A stretch of DNA of 64,000 bases, taken from assembly GCF_016545825.1 (NCBI RefSeq), contig NC_052620.1, positions 1 through 64,000 of the forward strand. The letters are read 5' to 3'. The notes below the pieces were generated by a model, which had not been told where the DNA came from, did not search any database, and worked only from the letters and a program-made list of their open reading frames with translations. This document shows, piece by piece, positions 22,840-35,648 of the stretch (the first letter of the stretch is position 1; each line of letters opens with the position of its first letter). The DNA comes from Eucalyptus grandis (Eukaryota > Streptophyta > Magnoliopsida > Myrtales > Myrtaceae). The translations under genes were made by a program, and so were the position numbers.

Positions 22840-23144
22840 CCCAATGAGCTTTCTAAATCTTGAACCAAACGCACCCGCTGACCGGTCGACTGGTCAATCA
22901 GCCGACACGTGTGAGAGGACTCGGGTTATGTCATGGCATCCATCGGGTGATGTCGGACTCGGCGAATGGTTTGAGGGAGGGGCAATAGCGGTAATTTAAA
23001 TGGTCTCTTGTGACTCCTTGAAATTTTCTCTCCCTGCCCTTTTGGCCCTTCGTGGAGTCAAACCCTTTTGGCAAAGATATCGTGCCATGTTACCCCCCGC
23101 AATGAAATCCGAGACAGATATGTTATCCATTGGTCGTCCGGATT

Positions 23145-23598
23145 TCTAATCGGGATAAGTTGGATAGGATAGGATATGAAATCCTGGGATTTTTATATTC
23201 CGTCTAGTGTTTGGTGAATCGCAAAGTATTAAAGTCGGATATGTTCACATTATGTACATTTTTTTTTTATAAACGACATATTATTATAAATGAACCTAAA
23301 TGTTCATAAATAAAGACGGTGAAAATATTTCGTAACACTATTCCTTAATTTATTTATTATTTATTATTTATTTTATTTTTTCTCTTTTTTTATATATTAT
23401 TTTCATTATTATTTCTTTTTCCCCTTTCATCATTCTTTAATAAAAATTTATCAAATAGTAAACTGTACTAACATACCTAAAATACAAAAATACCTAAAAT
23501 ATATAATAAATATAAATATTTAATTCATAGGTTGAATGTTTATTATAAAATATAATTAAAATTGAATATAGAAATTAAAATAAGATTAATTAAAAATA

Positions 23599-23629
<31 letters not shown>

Positions 23630-23893
23630 CTTAAATTAGAATTCAAATATTATTTATATTGAAATATAATATCAATTTTTTTAATTTAATAAGTTTGTTA
23701 TTCAAGAAAAATAACTTTTCTTTTATAGACATTAGAAATCCTATCCACCTTTATCCCACCTCCCCCATGGGATAATTTTATCCTGTCTATATCCCCCTTA
23801 TATCCGACTTTATCCTATCTCGAGTGAGCACCAAACATAGGATAGGATAAATTATATCCTATCCCGAATTTTATCCCGACTACCAAACGCAGC
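23145..23893. mobile_element. Foldback/MITE-like element with long imperfect inverted ends
   Basis: The left end (from AATCGGGATAAG, with GGATAGGATAGGATA) and the right end (TATCCTATCCCG, then TTTATCCCGACTACCAAACGCAG) are inverted copies over roughly 115 bp, including inner matching blocks GTTTGGTG and AAAGTCGGATAT. The interior is AT-rich with no ORF. This is the structure of a miniature inverted-repeat element about 750 bp long. The TTTGGT termini resemble hAT or Harbinger-type MITEs; I could not settle the superfamily or the target duplication. Confidence 0.65.
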
Positions 23894-26620
23894 CTAAGGG
23901 TAAATCTAGCATGACGGTCTCACCGTCTCACGGTCAAAGAATTACCGTATTGGATGGAGAAATATCTGATAATAAGATCTTAATTTTGACTTTTCAAGAT
24001 TGTGTTTTAATTTATAAACCAAATCAATTTACATTTTAAATCTCTCCATATTTAAAAATTCTCTTATTCGCAAGTCCATGAACGACAAGTGCGGAGTGTG
24101 TCAAGGAAATTTACTCATCTTGTTGGACATCTTGTATTTTCATATCATGTTGATACTAGTATACCTGGTCGCAAAATTTGAAATGAAATTACATTTACTA
24201 TCATGGATCGATTGTTGTGATGATTAAAATATTTTTTTTTTTTAGCCAATGATCTCGTTCAAATTGGCCATATGAGCATAGGTTAAAAGATCATCGAAAC
24301 ACAAATGGCTCTATGACCTACCCACTAGACAGCAAAGAAGTCAAAGAGGTGGATATTCTAGTTTTCTCCGGCGAATTTAACGGGGATGATTTGATAACAT
24401 TCGGCAGCTTTACTACGAAGGTCAAACAACGCTGGAAGGTGGTGAGATTTGGACTATAATTGACCACGGTTGCACATGAAAATATCTAATATATTAAGTA
24501 TTTTCGGTGATGACCATAAAAAAAAAAAAAAAAGAGCATTTTTGGGGTTATGCAAGTATCAAATCACTCGTGCTAAAAAACCAATCAAATCTCAAAAGTC
24601 AACAAGTTACAAAAGCCAAATACGTGTAAAAGTCAAAACACTTTGACGCAGTTGAAGCCAATGGGAAAATCTACATTAGATGTCTATCCATTGGGGATTA
24701 AAATCCTACCAGAAGAAAAAGTATATGTTCTGAAAGATTTATGTCGGGAGCTCCATAGGTTTTTTAACTACACTACATCCTTTTTCATGATATTAAAGAG
24801 GTAAGAAAAGATGCATGAATCCGAGGTGTTAGAAATATACACGAGTCATCGATTTCTTGACTAGTTTTATGGCATGTGTTTCCTCCATCTCCTATTAAAG
24901 AAATTTCTTTTATCAAATCTCTTAGTGGATTATACATATTGAAATTACCTTTATGCAAATTAACTAAATGTAAAGAAAAGTGATTTCTTGTAACCCACTC
25001 AAATAGAAAATTGGTTCTAGGAGATTTTCTCTAATCAGGGATTGGAGGAAAATAATATTTTTCTAAGGATCAGTGTTGTCACCATGAATAACTCAATAGA
25101 TATAATGAGTTTATGTAACCCGACCTAACCTAAGAAAAGGAAAATTGGATTTTATAAGAGAATAAAACCACAATTAAGCTGAAGACATACTTATGCCAAA
25201 ACAAACCTACGAACAGAGCGAGTGCTGGTCTAATAACCACAAATTCATCCGAACTTTAACTCGAGTCTTAATCATTTGATCAATAAGGTTAGGAGAGTAT
25301 GTTTTATTATGATATTAGTTCATCATTATCTTTCTTTGTCGTGATTAATTCGTGCTTATCAAATATAAGAACTCACATTCATCAAACATTCACACATGTA
25401 CATATAGGTATATCGAGGCGATGAGGGCATGGAAAAAGGCCGGAGACATCGATCCTTTCCTTTATTTTAGTATATTGATATACCAGAGGTTATTGTAAAT
25501 TGCAATTGCAGGTCATAATGATTTCGAGAGAGGAAACTAAAATGAGCAATTAAGGGTGTTAATTTCAATCCCCATATGAGCTGTGCGACGTCGTTTTGTG
25601 AAATCATCCACGTATGACGGCAAAACAATGTCGTTTTTTTAAGGAGGACGGAAAACAATGTCGTTTAAAAGCCACGTCAACTTTTTTATTTTTAAATATA
25701 AAAGTCACGTGACCAATTTAGCTGGAATCTCTCACCGGTGGCACTAAAGTGATCGTTTTTTTCTCTGATTTGACACTTAAATGATCCAATGGAAACGTTT
25801 GACACCAAAGTGAGCGTCGTATATAACTTTTTGCACTTCTAGTGTACTTTCCCCAAAATTTAGATTTCAACATAGTCCAAAATTATAGTTTTATTAAGAA
25901 ATTCTCTTCGATTAAAAGAATGAAGTATTAAAATTTGTATTGAGAATTTTGACACGGTATTGACTCGACATGTTGATGTGTCCGTGGCTTGTTGAATTGA
26001 AATCCTCTCTCTCCTCCCCCTCTCTTTCTCTCCGCTAAATTTTCTCTTCTTTCATTTAACACCAGAAGAATCTTTTTATAACTTTTTTTCAGAAAGTTTC
26101 TTTTATTAACAATAGTCCTAGAGAATTATAATAAGAAATTTTTCAAACCTTGCTTTGACTATAAGCATCTAAATCTATTGTGTGTGTGTGTATAACACAA
26201 ATAAGGGGGAAATTTTTCCTAATCTTACGTATATATATATTTTAAAATTAAAGACCGAGGAAGCGCATGATTGTGTCCCTTGTCAAAGAAAACTTCAAAG
26301 ATCTTTCTAATAAAAGGCAAAGCCTAAGAGAACAACATTTGATATTTTAGAGTGCTTTTTATTTAACAGAAAAATCAAAATTGGAATTGGAATTTTTTCA
26401 AAAAATGATCAGTTTTATTGTTTAGAAATATTAGTCAATAGAAAATATATTCATTATCAGTAATGATCTATATCTAACTATTTCGTGGATGACGAAAATA
26501 TTTTTCCTTTATTCAATTTTGTAAGTAATAAATTAATCGTTCATTAGAAAATGTTATCAAAGTCATTCTTTTTTTTTTGTGAAACAACCAAATCCTTAGT
26601 CAGTAATGAGATATATAATT
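23894..26620. other. AT-rich gene-free sequence
   Basis: No genes recognised. Contains poly-A/T runs, a 15-bp direct repeat AAAACAATGTCGTTT (25622-25636 and 25652-25666) of the kind seen in small DNA transposons, and a short (TG)n near 26180. Confidence 0.5.
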
Positions 26621-29100
26621 GTCGCGACCAATTTTTTGGGTGCACCTAGAGTTTGGCTAATGAATTGTTAAGTCTAAATTTAACTCGGGCTCTCCCAAAC
26701 CCATACCAATTCGCGAATTAGGTTCAAGTTCTTAACATATGATTGATTTTCAATTAGGAATCGCAACTAATCTATTTTTGGTGGGTCGATTAAAAACTCA
26801 AGTAAAGTAATTGGAGATTTACTTTACTTCTACGAACTATATATTTATGAGTTCGGGGACTTGATTACGCTAGATTTCTCTAACGCCCTTTCGGTACCTT
26901 TCTTTTTATTTTGAAAAATGTTTAGCATGCAGCTTGAATTAATTTTAAGCTATTTCTCTAACATGTGAGGTTAACCTCATGCGGGTGCGCAAATCACCAA
27001 TTTAATATCCAACTAAAGTAATAAATAAATTGCAGGACTTATCTCATAACAACGAAAGCATTTGCGTTATTAAATTAGAATTTACATCATCAACCCTAGA
27101 TATAATTTCTAATTAACACGCAATTTCTTTTGTTTTCACTTAATTAACGAAAATTATGCAATATGCAATGCAATATTAACTAAATAACCTAATTCCAATG
27201 ACATGTAATTTCTAATTAAATGGGCCTAGCAAAAATACTAAATGACATGCATCTCAATGAATCTAACCCTAATGATGTGCATATGACATTTTTTTTTCTT
27301 TTTCCTAAAAGAATGCATTTTATCCTAAATAATAAAACTAATTTAACCTATGACATTTTTTTTTTTTTTTTTCATGAGATTCAAAATTTGGTGAAATGTG
27401 AAAATTACCTAACTAGATTAAGATCCTATATAATTTATATTAGGAATTAGGTTGAGTCATATCCTAATTTAAACTAAAATATTATCTTAACCCAAATAAT
27501 CCTAAAATGCAATCTATTTAAGAAAATACCTAAACTTATAATAAATTAAGAGAAAATATTATCTAAAATTAAACTAAGTGCAATTTTACCCTAATATGTC
27601 CCCTAATTTTATATGACATATGCATGGTGATTTTTTGTGGCTTTTCCTTCTTTCCAAAATTAAAATTTAACATGCAATTCAAATAATAATAAAACTAGCA
27701 TCCTAAATAAATGTACTAGCAACCTAAATTAATTGATTTGATTTTTTTTTTAGTTTTTTTGATTTTTTGAAAATTCATGATAAATAGAATGCTTTAACCT
27801 AAATATGCAGATAACCTTAAAACATGCAATATTCTAACTCGGACATATTTTAAGATAAATAAAGCAATCAAGGCTATTCAAAATCACCAAAAAATATCAC
27901 ACCTCATTCAAATCAAGGAATAATATTTCGCTAATAAAATTGATAAATTGATCTTAAGCTTTAAATATCAAAATATCAATTTTATTTCCACTTGATTAAT
28001 TATTTCATCTAAAATCTTATAGATTACGAATCGGGTGATACATTTAGATTTCCAATTATCATAGATAGGTATTGCAACCAAAGAAAACAAGATATAAAAA
28101 AGATGATAATAAAAAATAAAATAACATAAACTTACCTAATAAAATAAAGCAAAAATACCTAATTCGATTTTTCTTCTTTTTTTATAAAAAAAAAAAATCT
28201 TGACCGCTGGTTCGGAGCTCCGACGAGGGTTTCCGGCGAGGGCACGGCGAGCAGCACGTCCGGCGCGGGGCAGCGAGGATTGACACCGGCGAGGGACTCC
28301 GACGTGGCAGGGCACCGGCGAGCGGTGTCGCGGGGCGCGAAGCTTGCTGTCAGGCACCGGGGGCAACGTCCGGGCGTGAAGTGCGGCGGTCAGGGACGTC
28401 GGGTCGCAGGGCTTCGGCTCCGGGCAGCAGGCGAGTCAGATATGGCGGTAGCCGCGGCGTCGCAGAGGCTCGCAGGCGGGGCGCGACGGTAGCGACGGGC
28501 GACTCGGGATCTGCAGGTGGGTCGCTGGGCCGCGGCTTGCTGAGACGTCGCGGGTCGGTGCAAGCTCGTGGGTGAGGGGGATCTCCGACGACTGGCAGGA
28601 CGCCGGCAGAGCGGCGGTGGCGGAGCGACAGCAGCGGAGAAGAGGAGGTAGCTGGTGGAGGCGGTGCCGGCGCGGTCGACGGCGCTGGTAAGCGGCACCG
28701 ACGCGGGCAGGGGCAGCCCCGCGAGGAAGATGAACAGTCGTGCCCCCTTTTTTTTTTTTTTTTCTCTTTTTTCTCTCTCTCACGTCACTCACCAGTCTTG
28801 TCTCTCTCTCCTGCTTTTCGGACGTGGGTTCACCCCCACCGAAATGATTTTTTTTTTTTTAATTTCAGCTTCAAACCTCAAAAACCCTAAAACTTCCTCA
28901 CGTATTTTCTCTCAAAAATTTCGAAATCCTCCCCTCCTCGTCCGTACGCGTACAACACCTTTTATAGGGGAAAAATTTAGATATTTGAAGCGTATTTTGT
29001 TTCCAAATTCACACGTGCATAATTCTCTGAATATATCATTGCACCACACATGATATTCTCTTTTATATTTTCACATATTCTATCCAAAATTTTCCTTTTC
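26621..29100. other. Possible LTR-like repeat with a GC-rich island
   Basis: Begins with TGTCGCGACCAATTTTTTGG, which resembles the start of plant LTRs, then about 1.5 kb of AT-rich non-coding sequence. A sharply GC-rich block (about 28200-28735) follows and then a pyrimidine tract. ORFs in the GC block exist in many frames and are Arg/Ala/Pro-rich without domains, so I do not call genes. No second LTR copy, primer site or target duplication was found; a solo LTR or non-autonomous element is possible. Confidence 0.25.
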
Positions 29101-29621
29101 ACTCGAAAATACATCATTTGGCGTATATTATCTAAAAATATGAAAAACTTGAACGGAATATGTGAAAAATCTTCCCTTCACCTGCGGCCTAAAATAAAAT
29201 AAAACAAAATGAAAATAAAATTCTTCTAAACTATATGCCATGTGTTTTTTTTTTTTTTTATAAATCAACCCCAAAAATTTATGTGTCTGTAATTCTTTCA
29301 TAGGTACTCTAACCACGTTTGATAGTCAAAAGATAGAAAATTTTAAAATTTCAAAATCTATCATGATTGTGTCAATATATGCATACTAAATTTAATTCTA
29401 TTATTCGTAACAGCTGAATGTATCATAAATAAGTAAATTTACTTCAATGTTAATGAGTATTCCACGATTTTATGTCACATTCGCCATTGCAGACCTGGTA
29501 AAAAACTCTCATTGGATCATTTTCCTCTGTTGTCTCTATTGTCTTTTTAAATAGCATAGGTATGTCGTTTCTATTCACATGCAAATATGACTTGAGAAAT
29601 CGTAGAGTATTTACGTCCATG

Positions 29622-29652
<31 letters not shown>

Positions 29653-32600
29653 GCCTTTTGCTTTATGTAACTCAAAGAACTAATAATTAAGATTGTTTGT
29701 ACTCATCAGGTGTTTCTTTCGTGAAATAAACTCCAGTTACTATAGTATTTGTTGAATTGTGAACCACTTCAAGTCGAAAGAATATTTCAGATTAACTAGC
29801 TGTACATCACCTACCTAATCTTGCCTTTTTCAATAGGACTTAAGATAGATTTTGCTAATCAAGCTAGCAAACATAAATGACAAAGTTTTCAATATGCCAA
29901 AAGCATTATTGCTTACTTTTCTTTATTTATAGAAGTTTCCAAAAGTAGAAACATAATCTTACTTTGGTCTTATTCATATCAATAGCCTCAGTAACTGATT
30001 GAGGCGACTACATCATTCTTGATCTTTCTTTAAATGTTGCTATTAGCAATCGCATCTGTGAATCCGCGGTTGGTTCCATTATATCTTGAGAACAAATGAG
30101 TTGTGGAATCGCAAGATGTTGATTAGCAATGGCAAATGAAGCTCTGGATAGATCTCTAAGATACTTGGATAAAAATTAAGATTTATTTGTGGAAAATCAA
30201 TTTGCTTTGCATCAGTGAAGAGAAAAGTGAGGGTCTATTGAGAAAAAAAGAATAGTGTACTGTTCTCCTAATTTTACTTTGACCTAGTTGTGTCGAATTT
30301 CAGTGTTGAGTACAACCTCTACGGCGAATTTGACAATTTTGACGGGATAGACAAAAATTATGAATCAAAAAGTCGACCAAAAATTAACAAAATGCAAAAA
30401 GAAACTCACTTTGGGCTTCCGTTGACCTCTTTTCTTCCTCCCTTTGGGTCTTCACTTTTTCTTTCGTCCTTTCGCCTTGCTCCTATGATCTTTCCACTTG
30501 CTCCTAAAGCAAGGGAGAGGAAACAAGGAAGAAAGAAGCCGTTCTGCATGGGCTTGAGTAAATGGGGGCTCCAATGTACAAGTCCGTCAACTTTAAGTTT
30601 CTCTAAATTTATAGAATTTTCTCATTGCCTCGTCAAATGTTTTCTTATAGATTAAGTAAGGTTCTCTAAAATTAAGGATAACAATTTACATCTTAAGATT
30701 ACCCTCGAAGATACGGACTCATTTGCACAATTAATTTTAACAGCCTAGGATGAAACTCCCTTTACTACTCCTTTTTTTTCAATTTTTTTTCTTTCTTTAT
30801 CCCTTTTTATGGTTTTCCATAACCGCTCTCCTCCTTGATCTTTTTGTTTTTTTGGTCGGTCTTCCTTGATCTGCAACGCAATTATATTTTTCTTTTCAAA
30901 TAAAACATTAAAGATCTATCTCACAAAAGTAAAAATCTAAGAGAACAACTTTTGATATCTCAATCTATTAGATAAATATTTAATTCTGCCGTATAGCGGC
31001 AATGCCTATTAATTAGAAGGTAGAGAAATATATTGAAGTATGTGAATTTATACGGTTGTTCTTATATACATAGTAAATTTAATTCTGTCGTAGACTATAA
31101 TATTTATTATATTTTATTGTGGAATTATTCAATGGTTATTGCTAATGACGTCACATAGCCATTTTATGGCATTAAATAGGGATCACTTATTATTTAAATA
31201 CTCATTTCGCAGTCAGACATATCGTTAGTTTTACTAAAATGTCGAACAGAGCTTATCATTTTCGGCATTATTCGAACTCGCACCTTCCCCCACATTAATT
31301 TTTTGCTACTACCCTTTTGGTGCCCTCTTTTATCACACTTCACCGCGATAAGCCACTTTTGGCAATAATGCAATATGATATTATGCGATATAGTTATTTT
31401 TATCTAAGTAGCTCACTTTTTGGTTTTATTAAATAGTTTTACAAACTCTCCCCTAAATTACTTCACGTTTCTGTCAATATATTGCCAAAAAAAAAAAAAG
31501 CCAAAAGAAAATTACCTCAAATTTGGAGTAAATGTGTTACGTGAGTATAAGTTTAGAGTTTTTGGTATCAAAAGATAACTTGTGTAAATATGTCGCATGG
31601 ATATAGGTTTAGGGTCACCAAAAAAAAAAGTTTGTGGGTAAATGTGTCAAATTGATACAAATTTGGGATAAATGTGTCATATGGGTACAAGTTTAGAATT
31701 TTTGTATCACAAAAAAATTGGGATAGATGTGTCATAGTGTGCATAGTTTAACATTTTTTGCGACTTTTTCCCAAAAAAGAGAAAAGTAAAGAAACTTACC
31801 TACAAACTTACATTACTTTCGCTCCGCACAAAGCTATTTTCCCACCCAACTTCCCCGGAATTGGGCTGTGCTCGAACAGAGGACAGCCTAGGCCTAATGG
31901 CTGCCCCACGCCCTAATGGACGGAGGCCTGATTGTGCTAGCGCCGCCAAGCCCATGGGCCTTAATGGCTGGCCCAGACTCGTTCACACGTCTCATGTATG
32001 ACTAACTAAGGCGATTGTGACATTCCTGATTTTCTTAGCCTTGATGTATATCTTGTTAATTTGCCGCTCATTCCATTAAATAAAAGGAGTGGAGAAGTCT
32101 CTTGGATATCAGAGAACAAAATGTGTAGCTTCAATGAAAAATTGAAGTTATGTGTAGAGATTTCTAACTGAGATGCTTATTATAAGATTTAGATTGGCTT
32201 ATGGAAGTTTAATTTACATCAAGAAATCTGAAAAAATAAAAATAAAAATTGCACTAGTGGCTGAACTATTTATGTAATTGTTAGGAGGCTGCAGTCTTTT
32301 CAATTTTGAAGAGTTTGTTCAATTGTTGCCCCTATTTTTGAGGATCCTAATTGGCAGGCTTGAATTATCTAGGATATTATTGCAGCGACTTATTTATTTC
32401 AACAGGAAAACAATCACGAACAATACCTTTCTTTACTCTCTAATCTGCAATAGTCCGTTGTATTTGGTTGTGCAAAAGTTTAGTGGTTAGAAGTACATTA
32501 CTAGTAAAGAGAACCTTTAGTTATAATACAAACTTGCTGAGTTACATTACCAGAAGAAATATTTGCTCCTCTCTATTTTCTGATTTAAAATATAAAAAAA

Positions 32601-32670
32601 AAATGCATCGCAGGGGTAGTAAAACTACTAATAGTTATGGTAGTAGTAGAAACCACAACGGCAACAAAGT
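29101..32670. other. AT-rich gene-free sequence
   Basis: No genes recognised. Includes a poly-T run near 29629-29652, a diverged tandem repeat at about 31511-31760 and a GC-richer patch near 31860-31990. A 25-bp block at about 30328-30352 matches, with one mismatch, the duplicated segment at 34.2 and 35.2 kb. Confidence 0.5.
31511..31760. repeat. Diverged tandem repeat, about five units
   Basis: Units share GGATAAATGTGTCATATGGG, then TACAAGTTTAGAATTTTTG and an A-rich spacer, with unit lengths from about 28 to 65 bp. The units are strongly diverged. Such blocks are common in plant non-coding and transposon-derived DNA. Confidence 0.55.
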
Positions 32671-32679
32671 ATAATAATG

Positions 32680-32728
<49 letters not shown>

Positions 32729-32984
32729 CAACAACGGTAATAATAATAAAAATAATAATGGTAACAATAACAACAACAATAATAACAACAACAACAATAA
32801 CAACAACAATAGTAATAATAATAATAGTAAGAATAATATCAGTAAGAATAATAATAATACTAATAGTAATAATAATAATAATAGAAATAATAGTAATAAT
32901 AGTAGTAATAGTAATAGTGGACGACGACGACGACGGCGACGGCGGCAGCGGCGGACGACGCGATGATGATGATGATGATAATAA
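32671..32984. repeat. Compound trinucleotide microsatellite (AAT/AAC, then GAC/GGC, then GAT)
   Basis: About 314 bp of trinucleotides: a long AAT/AAC/AGT part, then GAC/GGC units (about 32920-32958), then GAT and ending in AAT. Long ORFs in several frames (poly-Asn, poly-Ile, poly-Leu) are a by-product of the period-3 repeat. Confidence 0.95.
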
Positions 32985-34177
32985 GGAAAATCTCAAATAA
33001 TGACCCAAACTTCCAATCTTATTTATAACTTGGGGCAGTTTTGTCCAAGAACATTTTTCTTTAATTTTTTTTTTCTTTCTTCATCTTCCTCATAGCTCCT
33101 CCTTTGCCCTACATTGCCTCCATCTTCAATGCCATAATCAGGGCCCCCACCAGCGACCTCGTGAGCTTCATGTCATCACGTAGTTGGTCCTAGTAATGAG
33201 AAGTTGAATTGGAGTTATTTGCTACTGGCTCGCTCATGCTCAACCTAAAGCTCGGATCGACCTCCGTTTGACGATGACGATGCTGGATTTTCTATCGAGG
33301 GCAACGGTCGATGAGATCAAGAGCTCGAATAGGACTTGTCAATGGCAACAATGAGGCAACAAAGTACAATAGTTTCTACAGTTAATGATGTCAAACACAA
33401 TTGATGATCAATCTCAAGATGGGGTATTGGTTGAGGAGGAGCTGTGTTGATGAGAATGGCAAGAGTGTGAGTGGGTGTCTCCAGACTAGAGATTATTGAA
33501 AGAAGCCATTGGCATTGCAAAGGGTAAGGGGGATCTTTGAAAGATCGAATTTACAAATTCGAATTTGAAATTGATGAGGTAAACTGTTGTCGAGGTTGAA
33601 AGAGTCGCCTACCGCAACGAAATTGTTCTTTGACATGAAATTGTTGATCACCAAGTGTTAATTGAATAGAGGCATAAGTTAGTCAAACAAGACGATTTGG
33701 CAATGCTTGGATATTGCTGCTCTATTGTTGGCAAGTAGGACTGAAAACCGCACACAAAATTACAGTTGCTAGGTTAGCGGGAAGGCCCGGAATAAGTGGA
33801 GTTTGATGCACTCTCAAGGTGAGAGAAATACGTCACCAAAGGGATTAGTTGCGTAGCTAGGAGTTGGACAAGAAGTTGAGTCTCAGCAAAAGCATATTCA
33901 TATTATGGCTTTGAGATCAGAATTTGCGATGAATGTTGGAATAAAGAGAACTTATTGTTGAAAGCTCATTTTGGTTTCATGGAATTGTCTACAAACCATT
34001 TTAAGGAGCAAAATTTAAAATTTTCAACAAGTTAGACTATGTTGTAATGGCTCGTGTTAAAGAAAATCCAATCTTGGTCATACAACGAGATGACAAAGAG
34101 AGAGACGGAGGGGCTGATAATGAAGGTGATGTAGAGCGTGAGAAAGATGAATAAAGAAAAAAGAAGAAAGAGAGAAA
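32985..34177. other. Intergenic sequence without recognised genes
   Basis: No domain or intact frame recognised on either strand. GA- and CT-rich patches occur at both ends. Confidence 0.45.
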
Positions 34178-34179
34178 AT

Positions 34180-34577
34180 GTTTGTAAGGGATTGCTCAAT
34201 GGCCATGTTGGCAATTTTGACGGGTAGAGAAAAACTCTCAATAAAAAATCAACTAAAACAAATTGTAGAAAAGATACTAAAAAGAAGAAGAAGAAGAAGA
34301 AGAGTTGAGAGAATCAAAGGAAACATCGAAATAAAGAGATGTATAATATATAATTACTTGAGCGTCAATAATTCTCCTAACGTCGAGTCAAAAGTAAAAG
34401 TATTGAGAATCTTGGAGAATCTGCAGTGGAGTTGAAGCAAATTAATGGTTGTCGAAGGTGATTGCCCAGCTCTCGATGCACCCAAATTTCATGCAACTTT
34501 TCATGCATCAATACCAAAAATAGCAAATATATCGAAATTACCACGGAATTTTAACAAAAAACCATAAAACGATCCAA
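34180..34577. repeat. Direct duplication, copy 1
   Basis: Closely matches 35223-35588 in the same orientation, for example ATTGCTCAATGGCCATGTTG, CTAACGTCGAGTCAAA and GGTTGTCGAAGGTGATTGCC. This copy has extra GAA units and about 40 bp not present in copy 2. There is no gene next to it on the side where copy 2 has one. Confidence 0.85.
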
Positions 34578-35222
34578 ATTGAACTCCGATTGAATGTCAA
34601 GAAATTGAAAGGCTTGGTACGGTCGATGCAACTTGTTATCACAAGGAACTAGCTGGAAAACAAGACTTCTTGTTGTTGACCAAAATTCTTACGAAAAAGC
34701 TTCTCCCTCCAGTGGCTGTGAGGGTCTATATATATATGTATATGTTATAATTGTATCCAAGCTTCTATCAGAAGAAAATACTGTTTATCCATGGACTTCC
34801 CCATTGAATGCACTCAAAGGCAATTTTAGTATGATATATTAGATTTGATTAGATTTATAATAGAATTTTTATTATCACAATTATGGCATCAGCACGACAG
34901 CTTGGAGATACTGAGATAGGCTCGTTAACTCTAGAATCTTAATAATGTAATCGCACAATATCATAAGCCAAATGTCGACACCATGACATTAAATGTAGTA
35001 AGTTTTCGAGGTAACTATATCCAATTTAGCAATAATAAATGTCTGAGATTTGTTTATACTATCATGCATAACGAGTATTCATCTTCATATCCTAGAAAGT
35101 AAATATTTGATGCACCAGCCCTTTTTCTTACCGACTTAAGCATTAGTTTCGTCAATCCAATTTGAAGTTATCAAAAGTGGTCTTCTCGTTGAGAATAATG
35201 TGAATTTTGTATTAGTCTGGTT
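34578..35222. other. Sequence between the two direct repeats
   Basis: AT-rich, no gene recognised. It does not resemble the coding sequence that lies beside copy 2. Confidence 0.5.
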
Positions 35223-35588
35223 GTTTGTACGGGATTGCTCAATGGCCATGTTGGCAATTTTGACGGGGTAGACAAAAACTCTCAATAAAAAATCAACCAA
35301 AACAAATCGTAGAAAAGATACTAAAAAGAAGGAGAAGAGTTGCGAGAATCAAGGGAAATACCAAAATAAAGAGATGCATGATATATAATTACTCGTGCAT
35401 CAATAATTCTCCTAACGTCGAGTCAAAGCAAATTAATGGTTGTCGAAGGTGATTGCCCAGCTCTCGATGCACCCAAATTTCATGCAATTTTTCATGCATC
35501 AATACCAAAAATAGCAAATATATGGAAATTACCTAAGCTGTAGTTACCACGAAATTTTCACAAAAAACCATAAAACGATCCAAATCAT
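35223..35588. repeat. Direct duplication, copy 2 (3' flank of the repeat-module gene)
   Basis: Second copy of the segment at 34180-34577. It lies about 60 bp beyond the stop codon of the minus-strand gene ending at 35649, so it is probably that gene's 3' flank or UTR. It has an extra TACCTAAGCTGTAG block compared with copy 1. Confidence 0.85.
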
Positions 35589-35648
35589 CAACCTAAATAT
35601 TCCTAAACAAATCGCAAATCAATGTTGAAGAGACATAAACTTTCCTCT

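Larger units (their letters stand above)
20528..22880. mobile_element. Possible non-autonomous DNA transposon with captured gene fragments
   Basis: Left end CAGCGGGTGCGTT (20528-20540) is inverted at the right end (AACGCACCCGCTG, ending at 22880). Similarity continues inward with ATTTAGAAAGC(C/T)CATT on both sides, about 35 bp of imperfect terminal inverted repeat. No transposase was seen. The interior holds an unknown ORF and a tau-GST fragment, the layout of a Pack-type element carrying host gene pieces. I could not find a convincing target duplication at the ends, so two separate insertions or chance are possible. Confidence 0.4.

Noticed and set aside
20528..22880. Exact superfamily for the TIR-bounded segment (hAT or Mutator)
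   Set aside because: No 8- or 9-bp target duplication could be matched at either end definition.
28136..28792. Overlapping Arg/Ala/Pro-rich ORFs
   Set aside because: GC-rich composition opens all frames; no domain and no preferred strand.
32585..33008. Long poly-Asn, poly-Ile and poly-Leu ORFs on both strands
   Set aside because: By-product of the trinucleotide microsatellite; all frames are open.
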